Assembly (NCBI GenBank): GCA_029204225.1
Contig: CM055107.1
Location: forward strand, 367,620-431,619
Reading direction: 5' to 3'
From: Diphasiastrum complanatum
Lineage: Eukaryota > Streptophyta > Lycopodiopsida > Lycopodiales > Lycopodiaceae
Length of the DNA: 64,000 nucleotides
Every line of letters starts with the position of its first letter. Positions within the stretch are counted from its first letter, which is position 1. The notes below the pieces were generated by a model that searched no databases, had not been told where the DNA came from, and saw only the letters and a list, made by a program, of their open reading frames with translations. Of this stretch, positions 11,883-23,714 are shown piece after piece. The position numbers were made by a program, and so were the translations under genes.

Positions 11883-14546
11883 GGTCTCTCTCGTGAGAAA
11901 ATCCAGTTTTTGGGCAACAGGCACGGGTTTTCAGCAGGCCGATTCGAACAGCAGAATCCGATTTGAGCGGTCTGTTTGGAAATGGGAGTTCTTTGATCGA
12001 AACGCGATTCGATGAAACTGTGACTTTGCCTAAACATTAAAAAAAAGCACTTGTTTTTGCCATAATACAAGGCTAGAATAAATTCCACCCCAAAATGTTG
12101 TATGGATCATGACAATAGGTACTAGGTGGGACTCGTAAGTTTTGACCCTTGAGTTGGGATTCAAGATTGATTGTTGATTAATTATAGTCTACATTGTCGA
12201 AACTCTTAAAACGTTGCTTCTAATGGAACCGTTAGGGTTCTCCTACTTTCTAGTGGATATGCTAAACTGCTACAGAACTCTCTTCATACCCAAATCTTGC
12301 CAGTTCTGTTGAAAATCCCGATCATGCTGGAAATCCACTATGGAAGCCTCGGTTCTGCTGGAAATATGCTTCGGAAGTTGGAACTATGGTAGCAGAAGCA
12401 TCTTCAAACTTAGATCTGTATGTCTAAATGTGCACTAAGGAACCATTGAACTGTGGGGGTCTATGGAAGTTCCTCTACCAGGCTTCAATTTTTTTTTGAA
12501 AAATGTATTTTGCAATTTTAAAAAATTACAGTATGTAGTGCCAATTGCTTATGCTACAGAACAATGCTTTGGTTGCATACTGTCTAACCCTTCCATGGTC
12601 CCTGTTACACGTTTCACCTCCCTTGGGTCCTAGCTCCTAACTACCATCTGCAGCTATATGTTATGCTGATATCAGCATTGGGCCCTCATTCTTCCAGACA
12701 TGTAGCCACCTCTCTCCTGACATTCTTCTGTCATCTTGCAAGGGCCTCAGCAAGCTCACCTTCCACCCACCTTAGGGCTTTTCGTTAGCCACCTGGCATC
12801 ATATGTCCCACTGCCACCCTTGCCCCCAAGTAATGTTAACATTATGCTTAGAAACTTCTAGAGTATTCCACTCGAATCATCAGATTATTATATGCTGCCA
12901 TTCAGAATAGCACTCGACATCTGCAATTATTGGAGAGTTGTCTGGATATTGATGTTATGTCGTATAGTAGCTTCCTTGTAGGTGGCCATGAGGACCACAT
13001 AAAGTTAATCAGCCCCTACCGGACCTAGCATGTCACTTTGTATGATTTTGTCACTTCATTTTTACTTTTGGATTAACCAACTTTATGATAGTGTTGTAAG
13101 CATCTCCTGCGACACTGTACTGTATGCCTAATTTGAAGCTTTTTGTGAACGTTGAGACCTCTTTGTCAGAGTGACTCTTATATTGATGCTGAATTTGCTT
13201 GTATCAGATCGCTTATTAGTCATTATTTGTTATGGCAAACTCGGTCTGGGCTTTTAAGACTAGCAGTGAAGCCTCTGAATAACTGTATTGCGAGAGCAAA
13301 ATTGCAATTATTTGGTATTCATGTACATAAAATTTTGGCCACATTGAAAGGGTAGAAAGGGTAAATGGTCAGTGGTCAATAATCAAACTGTCAGGATGGT
13401 TACAGAGGCTCTGAAGCTAGCTCTCTTATATGGTAATAGCTTGAGCCTTGCATGCTTGCAAGGGTCTTAGTTTATTTCTATCTTCGTACATTTCAGATTG
13501 ACTTCAAAATTGAATACCTGTGTGATCTAGCAAATAGGCCACTTTGCAAAGTTATACCTCAAATAAATTATATTTGCACAGTTCTTATTTGAAAGCCAAG
13601 AGGAATGGTCATGGCAAGGACAAACGTGTTTATTCAAATGGCTTTGTCCTCAACTTTTTTTTGTAAGAAAAGATTTTGAATAGCACTCAGGCTATTTGAA
13701 GAAATACATTTGTGTATCAACTCCACAAGGTCCTTGTCACGATCACGATCCATTCCTGGAATGACTAAAATAAATAATGTTTCTCATAAGCTTTACCTTT
13801 CACTGTACAAATTTAAGGCTCAATAGTTTGTTCAGATGAATTATGTACATAAAACTGTGATTCAAAATACTCAGCCCTCGTATTTCTGTTTGATCTTTGA
13901 CCTGTTTTTAGATCTATAAAACCTTCTGTGATTTTTTTTTGCAGGCTCTATTTGATCTTGAAAATACCAACCAGGAACTCCGAAGTGATTTGCGCGACTT
14001 GTATATCAACTCAGCCAAGTATGGGACTGTTTTCAAAGAAATGACTTACATTTCACCATAAAAAATTTCCAAAGCTGATGCTCTATTGCAAAGCTTCCAC
14101 AGAAGAGTGTTGAGCTTCTTGGCTTTGTTGTGGCAGGGAGGTTGATGTTGCAAACAACAAAAAGGCTATTGTTATTCACGTCCCTTATCGTTTGAGAAAA
14201 TCTTTCCAGAAAATTCATACAAGGCTAGTCCGTGAGCTGGAGAAGAAGTTCAGTGGCAAGGTTTGTCATTCTTTTGGCTTTGATTCTTCATATCACACAG
14301 AATCTAGCATTGCTTTTTGCCCCAAAATTTCTTTGTTGCTTGATAGCCGTTAGGCTTGTTCAGGATGTCATCATTATTGCTACAAGGCGTATTTTAAGGC
14401 CTCCAAAGAAAGGATCTGCTGCTACTCATCCTCGCAGTCGCACTTTGACTGCCGTGCATGATGCCATTTTGGAGGATCTTGTGTATCCAACAGAGATTGT
14501 TGGAAAACGTGTTCGATATCGCCTTGATGGTTCTAGAATCATGCGG
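11047..14546 (+). CDS. RPS7: 40S ribosomal protein S7 (eS7), exons 1-4; last exon not found
   Basis: Component of the small cytosolic ribosomal subunit, needed for 18S rRNA processing. Four coding exons with GT..AG borders are seen: 11,047-11,121 ([19 protein letters not shown]...), 13,945-14,018 ([16 protein letters not shown]), 14,137-14,260 ([19 protein letters not shown], then [11 protein letters not shown]) and 14,364-14,546 ([19 protein letters not shown], then [10 protein letters not shown]). All phases are compatible (the second and third exons split a Lys codon), giving 152 codons without a stop. Plant S7 is about 190 residues; the final 40 (ending around DVVFEYP in the family) are missing. 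Either the last exon lies behind a very long intron, or the gene is 3'-truncated. The start fits the family N-terminus. Intron 1 (2.8 kb) carries a TC tract and a telo-box-like TTTTAGGGTTT at about 11,601. A Penelope-like fragment sits 0.5 kb after exon 4. Confidence 0.92.
11791..11880. repeat. (TC)n microsatellite in RPS7 intron 1
   Basis: Ninety bases of pure TC repeat, inside the first coding intron of RPS7. Confidence 0.98.
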
Positions 14547-15002
14547 GTATGTGTGGGCTGCTTTTTCTTGTATTAGTTTGACTTACTGATATAGTGAAAA
14601 CATTTGGCAACAGTTGCAGGGTTGGTTCTGACAATGTTTGCAAAGGTGCATAGATGATTTTAATAAAGTTGCAAAGATATGCATATAATCAGTCAACAAT
14701 GATCTTCTCCACATTTAGATTTGCAGCATGGTGAATTAGGAAGCTATCAACCCCCCATCATCATCATCTTTGAGCGATTTCCTATTCTTTTTGTTTTAGG
14801 GTTTAGGATAAAGTTTATGAACAACTGAGAGCCACTCGAATGAAATCTAAACATGGAAGCTAGATTGGACATGTTGGGAGTGAAGTTGTGAAGATAACTA
14901 TGTTGAATAACCATTTCTGCACAGCATGAATCATGGCATTGGTATTATTGTTTTTGATCCTGCTCTTAAATGGTTATTTTGCAGTGAATCGTTTGTCTTT
15001 GT

Positions 15003-15965
15003 TTCGGTAACTCGTATACATATTATGATCTTTGTTCTTATTTATTTTATTTTATTTTGGAAGATTTAAAGTTTCGTGTTAACAAGCTAATTCGAGATGT
15101 TTTTAGCAAGACACTAAAGGACACTCGATGCAAAGCTTTAAAGGTTGAAAAGAATGCTTTTCATTTTGAGTTTTGTTGGCTTGAGAATAAGAATCAAGAT
15201 GTCGATTCAAAGAAGAAAAGATTTACTAAAATAGTTGATGTTGAAGATGTTTGTTTTTGGTTGTACTTTCTCTTGGATAACTTGCATATTTCTCTAGGTT
15301 ATTCGCTTTTTCAACAAATGATAGGTATACCCATGGTTACCAATTGTGCTGTTCATCTAGCTAGCTTTTATTTTCTGTTATGAATTTGAATTTATTCAAA
15401 GATTAGTTTCTTGCGGTACTTGTCCCATCTTATTGCATGAATCAACTCATGTTAGAAGATATATAGATCACTTATTTGTTTTTGATCTTTCTAATTTTGG
15501 TAGTTTTCTATATGACGTTTTTTGGTGGAGAAACAATCCTAAAGACTCATGTGAACTTAATTGTACAACTAGTAATGATAAATGCAATTTGTTAGACCTG
15601 TCTATAAGCCTGGCTAGGTCAGGTTTATTGGTTGACATTTTTGAAAAAGGCTGCACCCAGAATACAATAACTTGAACATAATTCGCATGTCTCATATTTT
15701 TTCAAATATTGTAGATTTTTTTAAATACGGAGTGATCATTTCTACAGGTTTTCTCGTCTTTGTAATAGTAGAGATGCTTTTGTAGACCTAATCATTTTGT
15801 TACTAGACTCTTTTGGTTTTGTCTCTTATGGTATGTTTAAGACGATTAATAATGGTCCAAAAAGTGGGGAGCTAAGGAGCGTGCTTTGCTTTTAGTATTT
15901 TGTATTTGATTCGGTAACTCGTATACATATTATGGCCCTTGTTCTTGTTTATTTTATTTTACTTT
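15003..15965 (+). mobile_element. Penelope-like element fragment with short terminal repeats
   Basis: The body encodes a degenerate Penelope-like reverse transcriptase. First comes an upstream RT segment (VNKLIRDVFSKT, ..VEKNAFHFEFCWLENKNQD, 15,070-15,200). Then come FLLDNLHISLGYSLFQQMIGIPM with TNC (15,265-15,350; family GIPMGTNCAP), RRYIDHLFVFDL (15,452-15,490; family YIDDL, the second Asp replaced by His), ELNCTTSNDKCN with LLDLSISL, and NIIRMSHI/NSRDAFVD further on. Frames are broken by stops and shifts. A sequence of about 56 bp (TTCGGTAACTCGTATACATA...) stands at 15,003-15,058 and again, in the same orientation, at 15,910-15,965. These repeats look like the pseudo-LTR ends of this class. 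The element lies downstream of RPS7 exon 4, in the same orientation. No GIY-YIG endonuclease is seen. Confidence 0.75.
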
Positions 15966-17997
15966 TGATCAGATTTATAGATTTATAAATTATAATTTTT
16001 ATTTGAAGTATTATTATTTTTTCTTTCTTATTGGTTGTCTTTTGATTCTTAGTCAACATTGGGTCTGGTCTAACCAGAAGAATTTGGATTGTTTTAAAAT
16101 CCAATTAGCAACTTATGCTTGGATATTGATGAGACAAGCAATTTGTTAGGCTAAATTTTTTTTGTTTATTGAATTTTATATTATTGTTTTGACTTAGATC
16201 CTTTGACTTTTTAAGTTGCTCTTATATTGTTTCTAAGCTTTAACTTATGACATCATTGACTTCTCTATATAAATTCGTGAAATTGGATATATTCTAATTT
16301 CACAAATAGATTTCTTGCAATGAATCTTTTTACTCCATCTTTTGTTTTCTAGATTACTCGCTTATTCCCAACTCTTAGTTGTGTCAGTGCTAAGAACTTG
16401 TGCTTGTAGCATTTCATTTTGTGATGCTTTTCTAGAGAAATAAGGGGTGGTTCTACCCATAATTTTCAGCAAGCATCTACCCTATTTGAGATAATTGGAG
16501 GGGAGTTTGAGGGTGGCCAAATCGTCTTCAGAGCACACTTGATCTTCTACATGGTTCATTCAGATTTCTAACATTTTCAGAGTGATATCGCTCCAATTTA
16601 CCTTCTTGATGGCAAAGATGGGCATCCATCAATTCCATCAATTAGTTGACATGCATATAAGGCAAATTAATGGTTTTCATGCATATAAGGCAAGAGATTC
16701 CAAATGTCTAATACTCTACAACTAATGCTCAACTATTACATATGTCTTCCTCATCGACCTAACTCGTGCGATTTTGTTTTGTGTGATGCTGGCAGGTAAC
16801 AACGAGTTTTCTAAAACTTGCTTCACTTTATGGTACTATGTACTATAAGTTTTTATACAGCTTTGTTTAAACCATTATGCATATGGGCCATTTGTTGTAG
16901 ACATCAAGCTTTTGCCCCAGCCATTTTGGGCAAAAACCATTATCAAAGGTAGGTGTATGCTATAAAATCATATGGATTCAAGCTCAACTTATTGCAAATC
17001 ACTAAATGTTCTCATATTAGAAGAATGATCATGACTACCTCTCAGGAAGAATCTTCAGCACATAATCAGGTATTATACTACGCATATAAATTTGACGCAT
17101 ATGCTACTATGTTCACAATTCTAAGAGTCACTATTGTTTGGAGGACTGGCACCCTACTGCTGCCCACCTAGTGCCAATTTTCAACCCACCATCACTTACT
17201 TCCAACACCCTACTTTAGTTGTTGCTTGTTGTCCACAACTCAATCTATTTGTACTCTTTCCCAGCCCACCCCTCCTTGCATTGTCTCCACCTTCTTTCTA
17301 CTGATTTTCTAGCTTTGCTTGCTAGCTGCAACCCTCTCTTTTTGGCACTCACCTTCCTTACTTGGCTATCCATTTTCCAGCCATATACTCCACTACTTGC
17401 TACTTCTTTCTCTCATTATTTGGTTGTTTTTGCAGGCCCCTCTTATCTCTATTTGGTGGTTGCCCTGTATCTCTCCATTTTACTACTGTTTTCAGCATGT
17501 TTTCGATTGTAGTTGCAATGTACTACTTACATTATTTGTCATTTCTCTTTTTTTTTTTTCTTTAACAGACTTTGTCATATCTTTTCATTGGCATACCTGT
17601 TGTGATGACTTATGTCCTCTCCTTCAGTTCGTCCACTTCATTAGCGTCTTGCCTGGCTTTACTTTTTGCCTGTGGCTGTTGTCTTGTTATTTTCATTCAA
17701 TTTTGTAGTTTGTGTTTTCCATCGCATTTTGCATTTTGTCTTTCTTTATTTATTATTAATTTTCGTTCCATTTGCGTTTCGATTCCGTAGTTCATTTTTA
17801 TCATTGATTTCATTTTCAATTTTTCGTTTGTCATCATTTGCTACGTTCCATTATAAAACTAAATAAATAAAATCCAAATTATTTGGATCATTGGGTTACG
17901 TATTATTTTCAATTACTTTTAATTTTATTTTTTATCATGAATTGTGATTTTCGGTCTCTTTAATTTTATCTTTTTATTTTAATAGTGATAAACCATC
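15966..17997. other. Non-coding region, pyrimidine-rich in its second half
   Basis: No gene is recognised. From about 17,210 to 17,870 the + strand is rich in C and T. It gives long hydrophobic open frames in all three phases, which is what composition bias produces; I do not call them genes. Confidence 0.5.
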
Positions 17998-18004
17998 TGA
18001 ACAT

Positions 18005-18500
18005 ATGTTCGACAGATGGGTCACACGTCTTCAGGAATACTTTGATACTTCTCGGCCAAGTTGTCCAAGTCCTATTAAGATTCTTGATGCAATGTTTCTT
18101 TTAAAGGGTTTTGCTAGGTTGAAGTGGTTTGTCTATGTCCATTCTCATCTGCCTATCTCTGAGTGGCATGACTTTCTACCTGTACTTCGCCTTCTTATAT
18201 ATTTCGATGATGATTCTGCATTTGTTCCTCCTCTCACTCTTACGAGTGGTATCATAGGTCTTGAGAGTTCTACTTCTTCTGATTCCCCTCTTGAGCATTC
18301 TTCCATATGTGAGGTTCCATTTTCTTGTGAAGGACAAATAGAGATAGTGTCATACATTGCTAGCGATACACCTGAGGATGATTTTATATCACACAATGTG
18401 AGCGACTTGCCTGATTTACTTGAGATAGTTATTAATCTACCTGAGCTCCTCATTGTATCCCATAGTGAGTCAGAGTCACATAGGTTCCTACTAATGTTGA
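18005..18500 (+). pseudogene. Possible retrotransposon gag fragment
   Basis: The frame starts FDRWVTRLQEYFDTS and continues LLKGFARLKWFVYV and SEWHDFLPVLR. This resembles the nucleocapsid-side helical segment of gypsy gag (W..L..YF.., A..W). No CCHC knuckle follows. The second half is acidic and Ser-rich and not recognisable. It may be the gag of a decayed gypsy element of which the rest is lost. Confidence 0.35.
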
Positions 18501-18519
18501 TTCACTTATACAGGTTGCG

Positions 18520-18725
18520 GCCAATATGGTCCTTGATACTGATATAGCATGCTATGATACTATTGTTGATGTCATTGCATGCTTTGATAGTGCTACCGAT
18601 GTTGTTGCATGCTATGATATTGTTCCATGTTTTGATACCGATATAGTATGCTCTTCTACTACTGTCGATGATGTTGCATGTTTTGATATTGTTGTTGGGT
18701 ACTTTGATGTTAGTCCAACTTTTAC
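18520..18725 (+). repeat. Degenerate coding tandem repeat, D-V-x-A-C-Y/F-D units
   Basis: The phrase GTTGATGTCATTGCATGCTTTGAT and relatives recurs about six times with spacing of roughly 40 bp. It encodes units like DTDIACYD, VDVIACFD, TDVVACYD, DDVACFD. It continues from the gag-like frame after a shift. It may be the C-terminal part of the same dead protein. Confidence 0.55.
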
Positions 18726-18940
18726 ATCAAACAAGTACTCAAAGGTAATCCTATTTTCCAAGCGATAATCTCTGCACTAGAGTACAACTCAGGTTTGAAA
18801 AATACACTAAGCGATAAATTTTCCATCTGGGTTATATTCGCCACAAGTTAGTAACATCACCTTTATGTAAAGCACTTACATGAAACACTGGATGAAATAT
18901 CACCTAACTCAGGAAATTAAAGCTAAAAAATAATAAAATA
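18725..18940. repeat. Dispersed repeat R1, copy 1
   Basis: About 210 bp that recurs in the same orientation at 25,812-26,030 (ACATCAAACAAGTACTCAAA, CTGCACTAGAGTACAAC, CGCCACAAGTTAGTAACA, GAAACACTGG) with scattered changes and a small indel. The second copy lies directly beside an inverted LTR end, so R1 is probably internal 3' sequence of that gypsy family. Confidence 0.8.
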
Positions 18941-19539
18941 ATTATAATTACAATATGAAATTATCCACAATTCTAAAAGATAGTTCATAAGCTTCAAGTA
19001 CGAATATCCTTAGAATCCAGATTCTAAGATATGATAATTATTCAACTAGAATCTCTAGGAGAGTCATTAAGATATAGAATGATTAAAACTCAACTCTGAG
19101 TATTCTAAATACTCTTTTAAATTAAATGCTCCTACTTCTAGCATCAAATGCAAGAAAATAGCACCCATTCATCTTAATAGATTTGTCTGTCCCCTATGAT
19201 AACTAGAGCTCTAGTCAAAAGAAGAAGAAAAAAACTGTACTCAAGCATCTGCAAACCATAAACTGTAGCTATAATAACATCCACTAGGTAAATAAAATTC
19301 TCTACAAGTAAAATAACTTCCCTTGTGAGAATGTCTATGAGATCCAGAGGTTCTTCTTTTTGTAGCACTCGAATGCAAAGTGTCTTCCACAAAAGAAGCA
19401 CTTTTGTTTGGCTTTGTCTTTCTTCTTTCCTTTAGAGCTTAATTCTTGATCATCATCACTTTTGCCATGCTTTGGATTTTCTTCTTGGACTTTCATCATG
19501 CAATACATTTAGATTGATTGTTCAAGTTAGAGTAATTTC
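18941..19539. other. Unannotated AT-rich stretch
   Basis: No gene is seen. A short minus-strand phrase near 19,360-19,460 (CFFCGRHFAFECYKKK-like) hints at a CCHC-type gag relic, but is too short to call. Confidence 0.3.
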
Positions 19540-20240
19540 GAGTTTACGACATTCATGTAACTTTGAATGTTGTGCTTACATGTGAGACAACTCAATTTTG
19601 GTCCTAATTACTCATCGTTGTTCTTTGAGTGATCACAATTGACCAACATCACATCAGATAGCTCAATCTTGGTGTCTATAAATGTCAATAGCCCCATTTT
19701 GGTGTCTCTATCACTCGACTAAGTCAAAATTTGCTACCTAACATATGATTTTGTTGCTTATTACTTGACATGGCTCTATCAAGTGACTAGACTCAACAAG
19801 TGATATATTAAGACAACTCAAGTTCAACCCCTTGTCAAACCCCTATTACACGTGATGACTTAAATTTTATGTCTATGCGTGGTTTTGTTGCTTATCACTC
19901 GACACGGCTCATCAAGTGATCAGACTCGACCAATCCCAAGTCTAATATACTAAGATAGCTCATATCACTTGAGATAACTAAAATTTGATGTGTATATTCT
20001 GGGATAGCTCACTTTTGGTGCATATCACTAAAGGTTTCTCATAAAGTGACCAAATTCGAGAAATTGTGTGCTCATGAATTAGATTAAAGTCGATTCTCAT
20101 CACTTTAGATAGTTCAAATCTAATGTCCAATACAAGATCTTGCTCCTTACCACTTGACATAGAAGATCGAGTGACTGAACTTGGTCAATCTATGATTTGG
20201 AACAATCAATTTTGGCCCCTGATACATTGAATCTAGTCCT
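19540..20240. repeat. Degenerate tandem repeat array
   Basis: Phrases such as GTTGCTTATYACTYGACA, TCAAGTGAYYAGACTCRAC, AGATAGCTCA and TTTTGGTGTCTAT recur irregularly over about 700 bp, with spacing on the order of 100 bp. This looks like an old satellite-like or expanded non-coding array. Period and copy number need an alignment. Confidence 0.5.
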
Positions 20241-22340
20241 TGGGCAGGATGATCAGTTTGCTACTTGGAAGGACAAGAGAGCAATATTTTAAGAAGAGAT
20301 TATGGCAGCAGAGATCTAATATAGGAGCATGAGCACTTCAACAGATGGACATTGCAAATGCTCAATTTGATTCTTGTCCCCTATCACCATCTGAAGAAAA
20401 ACCCATTTTACGCTCTTAATGATCTTCTGAAAGCAAATTCGACTGTGATACAATCAATTAGTCATGGCGATCCTATTAGCATTGCTTGTAGGACCTCTGC
20501 ACAAGACCACAACCAAGGATTTCACAAACAAAAATGTTTGATCCATTCCTCAACGCTAGCAATCATCTAACACCGTCCGCCAAGTTATTTCCTTTCCATC
20601 CACTCAACACAAAATCCGAAAACACCCCACCACATTCCCCTGCGCTCTTGTCAATTGCTCTCATCTCCATCCATCAACAATCCCTTCACGAAAAAAACCC
20701 ACCTCCAATCCCTCCTCGGATTCCACCCACAGAGATTTCAGATCTCTTCTATCCTTAATCTTCCTTCAATTGGTTTTAACTGCACAGCACACAACCATGT
20801 TCCTCGAAATCTATTAGCTCATTGGTACCATACTTCATGGAAGTAGTAGTATATCTAGCGTCCCTCCATGTATTACAAAAAAGAAGAAGGAAGATTGCGC
20901 CCAGCTTTACACATGTTATTTTGTTTTTAGAAAAGATTCCGCCCAGTACGTTCTGACCCAAAAGGGTGTCGGAAAGGGTTTCTAAGGGACACATATATAA
21001 ATATGTCTATCGATGTAAATAAATTACTTATGTATGGAACAACGCTCCACTGTAGGCTGTGATTGAGTTTGTTTGCTCATAACAAATAGTATTTGGAAGC
21101 GAACTTAGATAAAGAAAATGGCGTAAGAGAGAGGAGGAGTACATCACTGCTCCAGCTCACCTGTTATAGTTTCTTCAAATTCAAACAAGGCCCTCTATGG
21201 ACTATGATGACCATCGTTGGATCCAAAGCATTGAGGAAAAACACATCCTCACCGTTCATCACAAACTTGCTTTTTTGGAAAAAAAACATCTTCACAAGAT
21301 TATTGTTGATGTGGTTATTTATCTTTCACCAATAGGGTTGGTATTCTCTAGGTCAGAGTTGATAAAAACAATCATAGTAGCGGTCAAAATTTAACCATGT
21401 TCGTGACAGTAGCAGAGGGAGTATCTTGATAAAATTGCATTAGCCTCCTCCCTTTCAAAAGTTAAATTCTAAATGGAATATGAATGGATCTTGCATGGAA
21501 CATGTCTCAATTGATATAATCTACTACCCCCTCCTTCCTTTCAAAGGTTAAATTATAAATGGAATATGAATGACGTATATGATAAAAAAAAAGCAATTTT
21601 TTAAAGAATGACATATATGAAGAGATATATATTAGGTTGGCACTTTTCATACACGTCCATAAAGCCAAGATATTAAAGCTCTAGAGGCCTAAGAAAGTGA
21701 AGCTTGTCTCAATTTTTGGCACTTTTCATGTACAATTGGCCAAGATGTTACTAAGACTAATGCTAATCTATTATCATCCCAACCATATGACCCTATAGTT
21801 ACAATGGATAAGGAAGTACATATTCACTCAATATTGCCTATCCTTCACATGGTGCTCTTCTATTTGGTGCTTGTTTTTGGGTTAGCTCTACAAAGATAAT
21901 CTGCAAATATAGCTAAGAAAATTATTATTTTTTCTACTTGATAATTTAGACACTTTTTTAGATAAACTATTTCTCCTCTTTCAAGTTTTAGTAAATAACA
22001 TCAAGACGAATCATAATATATTTGAGAAATCTAGTTAGAATATTACAATAGCACATGTTACTATTTTAAAAAATTACACTATTTTGTTTACTTTATTTTG
22101 TAGTATTTATGCTCCACGGAAACAAGACTCACTATCAACTAAACTGAAATGTATCATAATTAATCCAATCTTCTCTACCATTATCTTATCATGTCGTAAT
22201 ACTTTCCTAGTATCATCGTATCAGGATATCCGCCATACTGATCAGTTTTAGACAAGTAATCCTATCATTACAATACAATCGTCAAGCATCCTATGAAGGA
22301 GCCATAATCATTTACTAAAAAGGTTTGGTTTGGTCATAGA
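20241..22340. other. Unannotated region
   Basis: No coding similarity is seen in any frame. At 21,446-21,485 and 21,535-21,572 a phrase (CCTTTCAAARGTTAAAT, ATGGAATATGAATG) is repeated directly. The second copy is preceded by ACTACCCCCTCCTTCC, reminiscent of plant MITE ends, but no terminal inverted repeat was found. Confidence 0.35.
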
Positions 22341-22342
22341 AG

Positions 22343-22357
22343 TTGGTATCAGGGCAC
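22343..22357 (+). promoter_or_regulatory. Primer binding site of a Ty3/gypsy element
   Basis: TTGGTATCAGGGCAC resembles the complement of the initiator tRNA-Met 3' end (TGGTATCAGAGC). Downstream, a frame including NLVANGLYETILGQIHAIQANQA (22,390-22,450) could be the start of gag. A 5' LTR should end just before it but cannot be delimited. Confidence 0.5.
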
Positions 22358-22996
22358 ATTCATGCCATATTGAACCAATTGGTACCAATAATGAACTTGG
22401 TAGCCAATGGACTCTATGAAACAATCCTTGGGCAAATCCATGCCATTCAAGCTAACCAGGCAAATCCATGCCATTAAATTTTACCAAACCCAACACCGAT
22501 TCAAACTAAACCGTGGAATAGTATGATCATATCCATGCTTTCCAGACCCACCAACAACATATCCTACTTATAATCAAGTGTAGAAACCACTTACTTTTAT
22601 GTTCTACAAGTATATAGTTCTTTCTTACAGTCCAGACATTGCATATAAGTCGATCACTATTATTCTTTCCAACGTAGAAACCCTAATTTTTGTTATGCCA
22701 ATTTGATTATGGCTTTTTCAGTTTCAAATCAAGCAAATTAAAGTAGTATTAGATTGAAAGACGCAAATAATGCTTAAAAACAAACTGAGTGTTTTCGGTT
22801 CATTAGTAACCAACCGACTCTTAGAATTGTGAACATAGTAGCATATGTGTCAAGGGTTATGCGTAGTATAATACTTGAATACATGCTGAATATTTTGCAT
22901 GAGGGGTAGTCATGATTGTATTTCTAACATGAAAACATTTAGTAATTTGTATTGAGTTGAGCTTGAATCCATACTATTCTACATCATACATATAAG

Positions 22997-23705
22997 AGAA
23001 GCTCCCTCAAGATCCTACTTACAAAACAAAACACAATAGAAAACACACTATGGAGCAACTGCCCAACCAAATAGAAGCAACCAATCAACTCTAGAAGCTT
23101 CAACCCCCAAGCCAAGGAGTAGGAAGCATGAAGGTAGAGTGAAACCCAGGCACTGAATCCATCACAAATATGAGGAGTAGGGCAAGTTTGGCCTCTTCTT
23201 ATAGAGCCATGAACATATAGACATGCAAGGTGCTAACTCTCCTATATCTAGATTCCTCCAGAATAGATTCTCTGTGCATAGTTCCTCTATTCATAGAATT
23301 GCTATTGATAATTCTACACATGCCTTGTGTTATGTCCATGACTAGTACATGGGATACAATATACTCCTAGTCTTGGATACACAGTACTCCAGTGAAACAA
23401 GCTGTTAGTTATGCCACGTTATACTGGACATGACCCGAAAGTAACTAATATCCTTGTGAGGCCCATAACACACTAAATGGAGTTTAGACAAGGTATGAGG
23501 TAGTGTATGCATGTGTAGAGTTATCAATGGCAAGCTCCTTAGATCTTGCTTACAAATCCTAAACACAAAGGATAACACATTGTGGAGAAACCACCCAACC
23601 AAGTAGAAGCATCCAATCAATATCTAGAAGCCTCACCCCCAAGAACAAGAAGCATGAATGTAGAGTGAGAGCCTGGCAATGATTCAAAAACCATGATGAA
23701 CTCAA
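22997..23705. mobile_element. Rearranged gypsy LTR: inverted middle, direct U3, inverted middle
   Basis: Compared with the LTR that starts at 25,007, three pieces are visible. 22,997-23,325 is the reverse complement of the LTR middle, including its TATA region (CTTATAGAGCC). 23,333-23,525 is the U3 start in direct orientation (TGTTATGTCCATGACTAG). 23,526-23,700 is again reverse complement of the LTR R/U5 part. Integrase coding sequence follows at 23,715, so gag, protease and RT have been lost. Confidence 0.7.
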
Positions 23706-23714
23706 ACGGTAGAT

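Noticed and set aside
15003-15965. LINE or group II intron reverse transcriptase
   Set aside because: The GIPM.TNC and YID.LFVFDL context and the later NSRDAFVD fit Penelope-like elements better, and there are direct terminal repeats rather than a poly(A) tail.
17219-17866. Overlapping hydrophobic frames that look like membrane proteins
   Set aside because: The region is C/T-rich and open in all three forward frames with Phe, Leu, Ser and Cys only as expected from composition; no family motif.
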